DNA of 64,000 nt from [Phialemoniopsis] sp. UDSM-2020 (GCA_018873225.1 JAEILZ010000002.1:4402001-4466000); one strand, 5' to 3'. Counted from the first letter of the stretch, positions 32,188-43,183 are shown. A program made the numbers and translations. Notes: a model not told the origin generated them from the sequence alone.

Positions 32188-32970
32188 AGTTGTATGTCTG
32201 TCGTCAAGGTATGTGGATTGAGGTCTCAGACCAAATTCAAGACTGATCTGTGAGCAGGAGAGGCTTCATAAACTACACGACGGTCTAGCTGACCGCCTTT
32301 CTACCGAGCTTGCAGACATGTGAATGCAGTAAAAACACAACCCAACATAATTGACGCCTCATCATTCGATTCCCGCTTGGTGGCGTCGTTCCAGGGCCAA
32401 GCTGAGAGCGGTCGAGACCATCTCGTGGTGACACAATGTCCCAAAAATGCAGGGCACTCTACTGCAATGCATCCCTAGATGAATTGACTTGTTTCCATTT
32501 GTAAAATATCCCGAATGTCTCAGGCATGCAGGCGGCAGTTCACTCCGTGTTCTAAACTTGTCCACTTGATGCGGGGTGAAAGACACTTGTGCAATCGAAG
32601 ATTCACGATAGCCCAAAGCCAATAGCAATCTTTAGTACAGACAGCTTTTGTTGAGAAAGCTCTGGTCGAACTGTTACAGCGAGCGGCGACCCCTCGTCAT
32701 CTGGGTGACAGAAGAATACAAGCGGAGCGAGCGAGGTGCCGACGTAATTTGAAGCAGTTCAGGCACGATTCGGGCGTCGTGCAAGAAGTCATGAAAGTGT
32801 CTCTTGCAATCGGTCATCCAGAAACGGAGAGGATTGCCTATGGTGGTTGTCACATTACCAGTCCGATCGCCTAGGTACAATTCTTGGACAATTTTTGGCA
32901 CATCTGAAGGTGCAAACACTGGGCCTTCGAGAGAATTGGATTTATCCTCTGTAAAGAGAGCTTGGGTAAT
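32188..32970. other. intergenic, no gene seen
   Basis: 783 bases between the defensin-like start and the histidinol-dehydrogenase-like stop. Short ORFs on both strands have no recognisable feature. Confidence 0.45.
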
Positions 32971-34416
32971 TCAGGCCTTTCCCGCTCCGCCATCAATCCA
33001 TTCAAATGAATCCTTACAATACCGATGGGCTCGCACATCCCCAGAACGAGCATGTCCTTCAAACTTCTCCGCCCGTGCTGCCCTGCCGCAAAGACGTCCC
33101 AGTTCGCCGCTCTCTTGGGTTGAGGTCACCTCCTGATATGTTACAGTCTTCAGGTACTTACCGACCCAAAGGCCGCCCGTGAAACGAGCAGCTCCTTTGG
33201 TCGGCAAGACGTGGTTGGTTCCGATACACTTATAGCTGAATCAGTACAAAGCCACAACTCTGTTTCGACACGAGATGGACTTACTTTGTCACCATATGAA
33301 ACACAGGTCTTGTCCCCGAGAAACAAGGCGCCATAGTTCTGCATCCTCTCCAGAGCTTCTCTGGGGTGCTTGGTCAAGATCTGTACATGCTCACTCGCGT
33401 ACTGGTCGGCAACGCTGTAAGCCTCGTCCAGGGAGTCGACGACGACGACCTCTCCAAAACGCGCCCACGATACGGACGCAATAGGGGCTGTGGGAAGGAT
33501 CTTGAGAAGACGATCGACCTCTGTCATCGTTTTCTCGGCTACAGTTGATGAATTCGTGACCAGAACAGCGGGCGTATCAGGTCCGTGTTCGGCTTGCGAT
33601 AAGAGGTCGGTAGCAACGACAAATGGGTCAGCATGCTCATCCGCGACGATCAGAATTTCAGTCGGGCCGGCGGGAAGATCAATCCCAATCTGGCCAAATA
33701 GCTGTCGCTTGGCTTCCGCGATGAATGAGTTGCCTGGGCCAGCGATGAAGTCTACCTTTCCGATAGTCTCAGTGCCAATAGCCATAGACGCAACGGCTTG
33801 CACGCCGCCGAGGATGTAGATCTCGTCGGCACCTGCCATATGTATCGCTGCAATTGTTGCACTTGGGACTTCGCCATTGATTGGCGGGGTGCAGGCGATC
33901 ACCCGAGGCACACTGGCAGCTTTGGCCGTCACGATGGTCATGTGCGCCGATGCCAGAAGAGGGTAACGACCTCCCGGAATGTATCTGTTCAGAACAAAAC
34001 TCGTCAGCTGGCTAGGTTCACAAGTCCTATTGAGGATATAGCGATACATACGCTCCGACGGTGGCGATAGGGATGTTCTTTTGGCCGAGGTGAACACCGG
34101 GACGGATCTCATACTCAAAGTCCGTGATAGACTTGCGCTGCTGTAGTGCAAAGTCTCGGACGTAGCTCTGGACGAGTTTGATATCATCAAGGGTCTGTTG
34201 AGGTACCTGTTTTATGATGTCGTCTATCTCGGCCGAAGACAGTCTGAAGCTTTTTGGGCTCCATTTGTCGAATTTGACAGAGTACTCCCGCACTGCCTTG
34301 TCGCCGTTCTGACGGATGTCATCGATGACATTGCGTACAATCGTCGGCACATCCACAGCCGATGTCCCCGCATCACCGTTGACTTGGTTGGGGGCTTTGA
34401 GCTTTCTAATGGCCAT
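32971..34416 (-). CDS. stand-alone histidinol dehydrogenase-like enzyme
   Basis: Three exons (34416-34052, 33984-33285, 33228-32971) give 440 residues. Splicing restores the family motifs: ATVGAYIPGGRYPL, FIAGPGNSFIAEAKR, PAGPTEILIVAD, SQAEHGPD (Gln and His of the zinc site), ASEHVQI (catalytic Glu-His pair) and DKCIGTNHVLPT. The enzyme family oxidises an alcohol to a carboxylate with two NAD. In fungi, histidine synthesis uses the HIS4-type trifunctional protein, so this single-domain copy is likely to act on another polyol or amino alcohol, as with the bacterial sulfopropanediol dehydrogenase relatives; that substrate is a guess. No targeting signal. It is divergent from the Zn2Cys6 gene at 34802. 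Confidence 0.88.
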
Positions 34417-34801
34417 GTTCAGAGTTGCTTGTTGGATCAAGACCAGACAGAAACGTTCAAAAGATTGGTGTCAGGTGTCGATCAGATGGTTTGGGTGGAT
34501 GCCACCAGTCCAGCCGACCATCGGTATTGTTCATGCACGCAGACGTTATATATCCGGCCATGGTTTACATACTTTGGGTGACCATCAGACGTCGGTAGTA
34601 GATCGGCGATATCATGCGGCTGGTTCCGACACGCGGGCTGGATCCGCGCGGATGTGCTCCGTGAGTGGAGCTCCCCTCATTTTCGCGGAGAGATGGCCGA
34701 TGCCCACTTGCACAAAAGGCGGATGGATCCGTCACTCACCCGTCATTTACATCAAGACGTTCCCTTTTGCTCAATCCCGTGTAAAACGCCCGTCTGCAAA
34801 C
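34417..34801. promoter_or_regulatory. shared promoter with CCG/CGG palindrome
   Basis: The 385 bases between two divergent genes include the perfect palindrome ATCCGCGCGGAT at 34642-34653. It contains facing CCG and CGG triplets, the half-sites bound by Zn2Cys6 dimers, so it is a candidate site for the adjacent regulator. Confidence 0.5.
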
Positions 34802-37133
34802 ATGCCTGACGCAAGGTCACAGGCTGCAGCTCCCACGGCCCCTCGGAGAGGTGCAAAGGGGTCGCGGATCAGCTCAGCATGCACCCGGTGCCAGCGCCGG
34901 AAGATCCGCGTGAGTCTATTCCGTCCACTGACACTGATCGAAACTAATCAGGCAAAGTGTGACGGTTCTATCCCATGCTGCAAGCAGTGCCAACCGGCCG
35001 GGGTCGATTGCGTGAATGACAATCAGCGCCGTGGCCGGGAGCTTGACACCGCCAGAGCGTGAGTACACTAGTTTCCTACTCTCCTTCACCGAACCTCCTT
35101 ATACACTGGACGCTAACTATGCTAGGCATGTTTCTGAGCTGAGAAGCAGGGTGCAATGGTTGGAGAGTGTCTTGCAAAACCGATGTCCTGATGTGAATGT
35201 GGGCAATGGACCACCTACTTCTGTCGAACCATCGGGCGTGCATGAACACGCTCAACGGAGAGCTGGTTCAGATCGAGTATCTGAGATTCAGCATCAGGCT
35301 CATGCAACTGAACAATTTTCCCCAGTCACGCCCGAAACGCAAATCAGCAACCTTGACCAGGAACTCGGGCTTGTGTCTTCCTCTGCCGGTGCAGATCAAC
35401 GATATGTTGGCGCATCCAGCGGGTACTTCTTTGCCAAACTACTTCTGTCTACTATCAGCGGGCGTAATTGTGCCACCGAAACGTCACCTAAATCTCAAGA
35501 CCAGTCACATACATCATGTCCACCACTGGAGCTTGCTTTGCAAATTGCACCGGCACCCCTGCCATCAAGTTGTGAGCTAGCAATGCAGCTCTCCTCGACA
35601 TACTTTGAGACAGTACATACACAGTTCCCATTCTTACATCAGCCAACCCACGAGGAAAGTATAGTACGAGCGTATCGCGATGGCGAAGAAGCTGACCGCG
35701 TCGTCCTCTTTCAAGTCTACATGGTTCTAGCAATCTCTACCATCCTTTTTTCGAGAAGAGTGAAATTATCGCTTTCGCCGGAAGGGTTCTGCATCAGCGC
35801 ACTTGAATTACTCGAACATGTCGACTTGACAGGCTCGCTAAAGGGACTACAGTGTACGCTGTTACTGCTGCTTCTAGCGCTCAACAGTCCCTCCACAGGC
35901 TTGAACATGTGGTACCTCCATTATCAATGCGTGGCGGCCCTGATTGACCTGGGTCTGCATTGCAACCTGGCTTCCAAGCAGTGCTCTTTGCTCGAGGAAC
36001 AGATGAGACGCAGAGCATTCATGTGTATTTACTCCATGGATCAGAACCTGTCGATCATCATGGGGAGGCCAGCTGTCTTGAAGGACGAGGATTGTAGTTG
36101 CGAAGTATGCACCCTGTCCGTTAAGACTGCATGTAAATTGTGCTAATTGGACGGCCAGACTCCTACAGATGTGGCAGATCGCGACTTGTCACAAACAGCA
36201 ATGCTAACACGAGAAGCCGGCGCGCCACCAACAAACATGTCAAATGCCATCCACTTATTCCGCCTGGCTCGAATGACGACAGAGATACGATACATGCTTC
36301 AGCCATCTTCACCAAAGTCATTTTCTACCTACACACGACCGCCACCCATTGATGTGGCAGTGTGGCATCACGATATGCTCTCGCGCCTCCGTGAGTGGAT
36401 GACGACCATCCCAGTCAGCCATCGAGACAACTCCTACATCACAGAACTATCTGAGATCAAGTATCATAACGTGGTCATGTTGCTACTACGTCCGAGCCAA
36501 GCCATCCGAGAGCCGTCACAGGCTTCTTTAAAGTTATGTTATGAGAGCGCCGTCGAGTGCCTCCGCATTTACAATCGGCTCTACAAGAGGGACGTGCTTG
36601 CCTACAGCTGGGTCACGATCCACAGTATCTTCCTTAGCAGCCTCACTATGCTCTACTGCGTCTGGGTCATCCCCGGGTTCGCGTTAGACATTCGCATGGA
36701 TGTCCTCGTGTCAGACTTGAAGGCCGGCTCGGACGTCCTGAGCGCGACAGGGGAGCATTGGCCACAGGCAAAGCGGTGTCGGGATGCTTTGGAGAATCTG
36801 TCCAACTCGACCATATGTTGGCTCTCCGACGTGAAGCAACGTGGAGTGCAGTTTCCAGGCCACAGAGAAGGTCAAAATTGGTCCGCGGGATCTGGGAAGG
36901 ACTCTGCGCTGGAGGTGAACCCATCGTCGCTGATGATGGTCCCAGTAGGTGAGATCGATGGGAACGGATATGAGGCCGACAGGGCCGACCAAGGCTCGTT
37001 AGAGGCTATTGATTATCTCAGCGCGGATGTCTTCTCATCACTATTTGGGCCCAATCTTGACATAAGCGGTGACAACGACATTAACTTCATGTTCAATGGC
37101 ATGTTTAGTGATTTCCAACCTGTAATTAGCTAG
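34802..37133 (+). CDS. Zn2Cys6 transcription factor, Fungal_trans type
   Basis: Four exons (34802-34909, 34958-35058, 35126-36104, 36159-37133) give 720 residues. The zinc cluster spans the first intron: SACTRCQRRKIR, then CDGSIPCCKQCQPAGVDC. Acceptor choice matters: the AG at 34956-34957 gives the correct six-residue spacing, whereas the AG six bases upstream would add two residues and spoil the cluster. A coiled-coil-like heptad (HVSELRSRVQWLESVL) follows, then the fungal-specific regulatory domain with MGRPAVLKDEDCSCETPTD, a signature of the family. It is likely to regulate the divergent histidinol-dehydrogenase-like gene and perhaps the hydrolase behind it. Confidence 0.87.
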
Positions 37134-37247
37134 TCATCTTCTTCTAATCGAGAGATTCTATCTCTTGTCCAGACCTTCGTTGTATTTTGTCATCCTGTCT
37201 CACAAGCTCGCCGCTGATTGTCAATTCTTTGTAATGTATTCTTTTGA

Positions 37248-38074
37248 TCAGACTTGCTTCGTGCTCTCGAGACCGATCTGAGCCGCAAGCTCCAGCCCAT
37301 CGGACAACTCCTCAGGTTTCGAGAGGAAAGGCGAATGAGAAGCATTGATGTGGATGCTCTTAGTATCTGGAGGCAGCGCCGCAGCCAGCATCTTCTGCAT
37401 CTCGAGTGGAAGAGACCTGTCGTCGTCGCAGTAGATCACCATACACTCAATATCGTGCCAAGGCTCGTAGTTGACCACACCAGCGTGGCAAGGACCCGAC
37501 TGGTGTCTCAGGGCAGCCACTGCCTTCTTCTGAGCTTCAGGCTCCAGATCATGATAGAAAAGTTCCACCGGTGTATCTACGTAGATGTAGTCGCCCTATT
37601 CATGTCCAACGTTCAACATCGATGCCCTCGGAGACGATAGTTTTCGACCAGATGACTCACCTCGGCTCTCATCCACGGTGGGCGCTCTTCGCCCATCAAC
37701 TTCATGATGCTCATGCCCACTGGAAACAAGCAGGCCGAGAGAAACGCAACAGTAATCACGCCTCCAGTCTTGCCCTGCGCGGCACGGGGCTTATATCCCA
37801 GGCCTTGGACGGCATTCGAAGCCACAACGCCGCCGTAGGAGTGCGCGAGGACCACCACAGATTTGCCCTGGTCCGTGAGTCGCTCAATGACGGCACGCAC
37901 AGCTGCCGAATCATCCTCCGCAGTCTTGGTGGGCGGCTCGGCGCCGACGGACGGGTAGGCGATGGTCTCTACCGGGTATCCTCGGGTTTCGAGCACCTTT
38001 CGAGTGGGCTCGAAGTGTTCCGGGACATGCCAAGCGCCCTGGCAAAAGACGATAGTTGGCTTAGTAGGAGACAT
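37248..38074 (-). CDS. alpha/beta hydrolase (AB_hydrolase_6, esterase-like)
   Basis: Two exons (38074-37661, 37595-37248) give 253 residues. The N-terminus reads TIVFCQGAWHVPEHF, a variant of the oxyanion-loop HGAWH motif, the nucleophile elbow is AHSYGG (Ser near 79), and the catalytic His lies near the C-terminus in NASHSPFLSKPEEL. The acid is probably the Asp in the CDDD stretch or one nearby. Length and motif spacing match the small soluble esterases related to salicylate esterase/hydroxynitrile lyase. No signal peptide. It is convergent with the regulator at 34802 (115 bases apart), so it may belong to the same metabolic neighbourhood. Confidence 0.88.
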
Positions 38075-38546
38075 ATCGGCGTTATGTTGTTGTCTAGAGC
38101 TTGATGATCGTGTTTAGCAACGACAGCGAATCTGGTTGTGCGCCAGTATTTAAGGATCGGCCAATTGGCCGAGCACTAAAGGACTCCCGTCTGGGATGAT
38201 TTGGAAGCATTTCGCGAGGCGAGTGCGAGCGGAGGGTCAGCTTACTTGACCTGGGATCCATATCCTAGTCCACCTGAGTTGTAGCGCTGACGATGCGAGC
38301 AGTGAGACCGAGTCCACGTCAATGACCTTACCAAAACGAGGCATCAGTCGACAAGGGGTCTACTATGACAAGTATGCCAAGGGTTGAAAGAACTCAGACT
38401 TCCCGATTCAGGCAATCAGATAGAGCAGCTCTAGGGAAGGGAGTACACAGAGAGATGATTTCATTCTTCTAGATCAAATTCATATATCCCTACGCTATGC
38501 AGTTGAAAGATTTATGCCCAAAGGCTAGACGCGGAGCCGTACTCGG
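38075..38546. other. intergenic, no gene seen
   Basis: 472 bases holding the hydrolase promoter and the 3' end of the next regulator. No structure noted. Confidence 0.45.
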
Positions 38547-39897
38547 TCATAATATAGCCCTTTCCGACGCTACAGTAAGCTTCATTCGCGGCCATAATAA
38601 TAGACTCAGCAGCTTCGGCTCAAAGGCCCACTCCATCTCAAGGTAACCGCACACCGCCAGACCTTCCGTCCAGGCGTGCTTCCACAGCCACCAGATAGAT
38701 CGGTCGCAGACCTTGGCGTAGAAATACAGAAGTATCAGCAGGGCCCCTTCGTCCTTCTGAAACAACAAGTCCCTGTACGCCCCGCCCATCACCCACACAA
38801 GCGAGGTATGAGACATGTTGTGTTGACCGTCAATGTCCTGGGCAAAGAGATCCGCCAGTCCTGCAACGGCGGGATAGTACGGACTGACGGTAGGGGTGCC
38901 GTCAAAGCCAAAGTATTCGCAGAAACCGCTTGGTAAAGGCTTGGGATCGAAGGGTCCGCAAGCGACCGCCTGTACGCGAGCGACACAGGTGAGCATCTCC
39001 CGAGCAGAGTCCCGAAAGGCGCCGCCTTCCCGCATCGGGTCGACCATGTCGAAAACAATCTGCTTTCCGGCACACAGTTTCATCCACGTCAGGTCCATGA
39101 CCGATGGCGGCCGGAGCGGCCACGCTTGCGATGGGTCGTCGGCATCGGTGGACGCGAATGAGCCGAGGGTGACGAGCGCGGAGGCCATCCAGAGCGCGTC
39201 CCTCTCTGATTGGACTAGAGGCTGAGATAACCTGCCGTGTAACAAGAAGAGTGCTTTGTGCCAGTGGTAATTATCCCTGGCCGTTTTGATCATTGGTGTT
39301 TTACTCGTCAGTATGTCGTGGAAGCGAGAGTAGGCCAGGACGGCATGCATCACGACCGAGTTCTGGGTAATCATTAACGCTGGGTTACGTAAGGATTAGA
39401 TTGGGACAACTAACCGAGAAAGCAAGAGGCAGCATCTGGTCAAAGTACTCCTGGGCTGTCCGATCGGACCCGAGGGTTCTGACAACACGGCATTGAAATT
39501 TCTCGATGAGATCAATGTCCACCGGCGCCAGCTGGAAGACCTCCGAGGACCGCGTCGAAGCGACCAGAGGCAGTGGGGCCGGCGGCGACCGTGGAGGGGA
39601 TGGTGTCGGGGTCGATGTGACCGCGAAACATGTGCTGCCGGCGTAGAGGGCCTCGGGCGTGACCTTGTAGCCGTAAACGCAGGGGACGCCAAGCATGTCG
39701 CACCCGGAGCAGCGGGGCCGGACCTCGTTGCACTGTGATGTGTGTCAGTAGAGGGCACCCGATTGGATGAGCTTATGCCAACCTCCCTTGACGCTTCTCA
39801 GCTTGCAGTTGGCACAGCCGAGCCGGGACTTGGTATGGGCTTTGCGCTTGCGTTGCCGGAGCTTGGGCTCCAGACCCCTGGAGGCGGTCGACGCCAT
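38547..39897 (-). CDS. Zn2Cys6 transcription factor with atypical splice donor
   Basis: Three exons (39897-39787, 39732-39415, 39362-38547) give 414 residues. The basic N-terminus leads into GCANCKLRSVK, and exon 2 begins CNEVRPRCSGC, so together they make a correct C-x2-C-x6-C-x6-C-x2-C-x6-C cluster. However the intron between them starts with GG (AAG followed by GGAGGT) instead of GT. Its 3' half is normal, with a CTACTGAC branch point and CACAG acceptor. Without splicing there is a stop within 14 codons. The nearest GT donor (GTCAAG) would delete two residues of the cluster. So this is either a rare noncanonical site, a sequence error, or a damaged allele. The rest (LVTLGSFASTD, MDLTWMKLCAGKQ) fits the sterol-regulator-like fungal TF group. 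Confidence 0.7.
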
Positions 39898-40485
39898 GCT
39901 ACTCTGGGAAATGCCCGATGGGCAAGGACGCGTTTGTATTGTCCGCTCGGTCTTCTCTGAGGCTCTCGCTCGGTGTACGTGGGGAGGAGAGAATACGTAG
40001 TGGACTGCTAGACGTGAGCAATTTCGCCGCGGTCGCGAGCTGTAAAGTCCGGCGTGGCGGAACCGGCTGAGGCGTCAGGTCGGAGGTCATCATTCTCCAC
40101 TTTCAGCCTATTTCGTATGCTAGATCCAGCGCTAGACCTATTTCGTATTCCTGCGAGCCGGCTTCTCGGCACTAAGCCTAATTCGTATGAACGACTCTCT
40201 CACGATGCCCTCGCCTTACAAAGCTTGTCGAGTCGTGGCGCAACCGTTCATCAACTTTATCTGCGAGCCGACTATAGTCATTGTATCACCGAATATCTGA
40301 CGCGAAGGCAGAGCCCGGACTTTGGGCCAACGGCTGGTGCCGAGTATGCTCATGGTCGTCTATAAAGCCATCCGGCATGCCTCTCTTTGTGGTACTGCTG
40401 GGAGGTTCATCATCATCACAACACTACATCAACATACGAAGCATATCTAGCCTTGTTCGACCTTGAATTCAGATCCGATACCAAC
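39898..40485. promoter_or_regulatory. shared promoter, regulator / MDR enzyme
   Basis: The 588-base divergent promoter has CCTATTTCGTAT at 40107-40118 and 40137-40148, CCTAATTCGTAT at 40177-40188, and an inverted ATACGAA at 40434-40440. CTGCGAGCCG also occurs twice (40151-40160, 40261-40270). TATAAAG starts at 40361, 125 bases before the MDR start codon. The repeated boxes are candidates for the adjacent regulator. Confidence 0.55.
40107..40188 (+). repeat. three TTCGTAT boxes
   Basis: Three near-identical 12-mers, CCTA(T/A)TTCGTAT, start at 40107, 40137 and 40177, i.e. 30 and 40 bases apart. They lie upstream of the MDR gene's TATA box. Confidence 0.75.
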
Positions 40486-41607
40486 ATGTCTCCTTTGCCT
40501 GAAAAGATGCGTGCCCTCGTGGCAACGGCACCCGGCACGGGGTCCGTCGAAGAAATCCCCATGCCGGCAGTACAATACGGCTCGGCCCTCATCAAGCTTG
40601 AGGCATCACTGGTCCACAATGCCGCCAAGATGGCATTCGAGGGCGAGAACCCTTTCTTCAAGATGCCATACCCTGTTGTTCCCGGAGCTCACGGTGTAGG
40701 CCGAGTCGTTGCCACCGGTCCTGATGCCGTTGCCATCAAGGAAGGCCAGCTCGTCCTCGTCGCCTCTTTCACACGGGCTCGCGATGACCCGAATGTTCAA
40801 AACCTCTGGGGTGTCTCGCCTCTGTTTACGCCACAGACACAGAAGCTGTACACTGCGCTTATCCGCAACGGCGTGTATGCCGAGTACGTCCTCTCGCCCC
40901 TCGAGAACCTCTACGCTGTGGACGAGGCCCGGCTACTCGGTGACCCTGCCCAGGGTGGACTGGGCCTGAGCGTCCCTGATCTTCTCCACCTGCATATAGA
41001 CGCCGTCGCGTACGGTGGCCTCCGAAGTATCGACCTGAAGGCTGGAGAGCGCATCATCATCACGCCAGGTTCCGGATTCTTCAGCATGGCTGCTGTTACC
41101 GTTGCGCTCGCCATGGGAGCCGATGTCATCGCAACGAGCCGCAACGCCGACTTTCTCGCTGCTCTGAAGAAGCTGCACCCTCGAGTCGACACTGTCCAGA
41201 CGACCGGAGATGTAGAGAAGGACAGTAAAGCCTTGGCAGCCTTTGGCCCCGTTGAGGCTGTGCTCGACATGTCTCCGCCTTGGGCTTCCGGTTCGACCAT
41301 CCTCACCGCCGCCGCGTCCACGCTACGACAATACGGGCGGGTCTGTCTGTTGGGCAACCGCATGGATGATTCCATACCAATTCCCTACAGCCAAGCTCTC
41401 CTGAAGAGCCTTCGCATCCAGGGCCAGTTCATGTATCAGCGTGATGATCACTTCCGGATCATCAGGTTTGCAGAGTCTGGGATCTTGAAGTTGGGCAAGG
41501 CAGGTGGCTACAACCTCGTTGCTAGCTATGGCCTAGATCAGTTCCAGGAGGCGTATGAAAATGCGACAAAGGGATCTAGCTGGGATATGGTGTATTTCAA
41601 GCCATAA
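40486..41607 (+). CDS. zinc-independent MDR oxidoreductase
   Basis: A single exon encodes 373 residues of the medium-chain dehydrogenase/reductase superfamily. The N-terminal GroES-like domain has VPGAHGVGRVVATG in place of the zinc-ADH GHE motif, so the catalytic zinc site is absent. The Rossmann domain follows with ERIIITPGSGFFSMAAVTVALAMGADVIATSR. Such proteins are NAD(P)H-dependent quinone, enoyl or alkenal reductases; the substrate is not evident. The ATG at 40486 is chosen because the upstream extension of the frame is leader-like and follows the TATA box. It is expressed divergently from a Zn2Cys6 regulator. No signal peptide. Confidence 0.85.
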   Translation: MSPLPEKMRALVATAPGTGSVEEIPMPAVQYGSALIKLEASLVHNAAKMAFEGENPFFKMPYPVVPGAHGVGRVVATGPDAVAIKEGQLVLVASFTRARDDPNVQNLWGVSPLFTPQTQKLYTALIRNGVYAEYVLSPLENLYAVDEARLLGDPAQGGLGLSVPDLLHLHIDAVAYGGLRSIDLKAGERIIITPGSGFFSMAAVTVALAMGADVIATSRNADFLAALKKLHPRVDTVQTTGDVEKDSKALAAFGPVEAVLDMSPPWASGSTILTAAASTLRQYGRVCLLGNRMDDSIPIPYSQALLKSLRIQGQFMYQRDDHFRIIRFAESGILKLGKAGGYNLVASYGLDQFQEAYENATKGSSWDMVYFKP

Positions 41608-41768
41608 CGTGACTGTGTTGGCCCAGTGTGGATAGAGTCTGTGTGAGGGAGATAGCTCACTTCTATAAGCAAGATCTCATGCCAGGCTTTGCTCATATAT
41701 TTCGAGATCAAGAAATGTATCGATGTTTTTGAGATGTCAAAAATGTTGCTAACAACTGTTTCTCAATG

Positions 41769-42457
41769 CTAGAAATCCAATAATTGAGATGATATATGTG
41801 GCCATTCTTGTCCAATGACAGACATATAACAGAGTCTTCTTCGGCTGGAGTCGGAAAGAATTCCCAACCTCAATACATCGAGCCGTTGAGCAGTTTGTAA
41901 ATCTTCCTTCCAGTGATAAAAGAAGCGCTCACATGATTTGAAGAAACTGTCTCCAAGATGTGTCATAATGCCGTATACGACTGGGTCAATGTTTTCGTAG
42001 CTTACTCGCCATTGCTCCATGGTCATAAGAAGAATGGTCCTTGCTAAAACATAGTGTCTGTACGGAATATCAGGTTGCAAGGCTTTGGCAGAGCCAATTG
42101 CACCCTCGAAAACGACGCAAGAATCCCCGTCATTTTATTCAGCAGCCCAGAATTGATTGCGAAGGCTAGGCTGACTTGAATGATGCGTTGTTCAGCATTC
42201 CCAAAAGTACGCCATTGAGCGATCAGTGTGCCTGCAACGTCCGTTACGGAATATTCGTATACGAAAGGTTTGTGTTCTTTGTGAGGCTGATCTAAAATTG
42301 AGCATCCCTTCATTTGTTGGTGGCATTCAGTCTGAACCCGACTCATCAGTGACTTGCTCTCCACGGTGGCAGCACCATGGAGATCCTTTGTGGCTTTTTG
42401 AATCATGGAAGAGAGCCAGGTAGTGCCATGGATGTCATCGGCAATGTACCTGAATGC
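41769..42457 (-). pseudogene. probable broken gene of unknown family
   Basis: Two overlapping reverse reading frames each look coding over part of their length but do not connect. The upstream frame (about 42457 to 42047) begins after an AG that could be an acceptor and reads RYIADDIHGTTWLSSM. The downstream frame (to 41769) reads CVVFEGAIGSAKALQPD and continues for about 120 codons. The shift falls near 42115, where I find no donor or acceptor pair, so a one-base frameshift is the simplest explanation. I do not recognise the family. The region is AT-rich relative to neighbouring genes. It could also be two unrelated chance ORFs. Confidence 0.35.
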
Positions 42458-42712
42458 CTAAGTGATCATTCTAGAGTGGTGGTTTTAATTCTACATAAGG
42501 ATTGAGGAGAGATTATTCTACTGCCTGACAAAGGTCTGTAAAAGTATTCGACCGTCAGTGCACATCAAACATGTGCTAGCAGTCTAGGTAGAGGTTGATC
42601 AACAACCGTCAACCTGTCTGATAACCACCTGCCCGCGCTAGGGCCTTTTCACCAGGTGATGGCTCCTATCATCACGGACATTCCCAACATCATAATCGTT
42701 TCCGCCAATACC

Positions 42713-43183
42713 CTAGATCCATGCCGACATGTGGTGGAGTTGAAATGCAATCGCGGCAATCTGGAATATGGTGATGGAATTAGTTATTGAAGCACGCACA
42801 TCGAGTTGCTCCGGATGCTTTAACCACCATCTTTTGTACCACGGGATTGCTAGAAACTCTTGAATCCTTCGGGCTTCTTCATGGTAGACAGCGTGCAGGG
42901 CGACATTCTGGACAAGCTGTTGGAGGCGCTTAGTGTCTTGATCATGACGTTCTGCGTCCAGATCGTGAATTTGTTCTCGCATCGTCTGGCTGGCCTTGTG
43001 GACTTGCTGCTGGAGTTCTTGAAAAAGTTTCGGTCGAGATTCAATGATTCGCTCTGTACTATCAGGTCCATAATGAAGAGCCCTTGCCGGGGCGCGGCGT
43101 ATCAAAGGGCGGCAAATGGCAGTATAGGGTCTTGCCGTGCCGTATGATGCTGCTCTTGCAGCTCGAGTGAGGACTGGGAGCAT
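42713..43183 (-). CDS. small protein, mitochondrial-looking, C-terminal TM
   Basis: A single exon encodes 156 residues. The N-terminus (MLPVLTRAARAASYGTARPY, then more Arg and Ala with no acid for 40 residues) is a strong mitochondrial presequence. The centre is an amphipathic Gln/Glu/Arg-rich helix of about 60 residues, likely a coiled coil. The C-terminus has a KRWWLKHPE stretch and a final hydrophobic segment (SITIFQIAAIAFQL) that could span the inner membrane. I do not recognise the family and propose no function. The frame extends upstream without an ATG, so the start at 43183 is well set. Confidence 0.6.
   Translation of the reverse strand: MLPVLTRAARAASYGTARPYTAICRPLIRRAPARALHYGPDSTERIIESRPKLFQELQQQVHKASQTMREQIHDLDAERHDQDTKRLQQLVQNVALHAVYHEEARRIQEFLAIPWYKRWWLKHPEQLDVRASITNSITIFQIAAIAFQLHHMSAWI

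Noticed and set aside
32971..41607. Secondary-metabolite biosynthetic cluster
   Set aside because: Enzymes, two regulators and a hydrolase are present, but there is no backbone synthase, P450 or transporter within the stretch.
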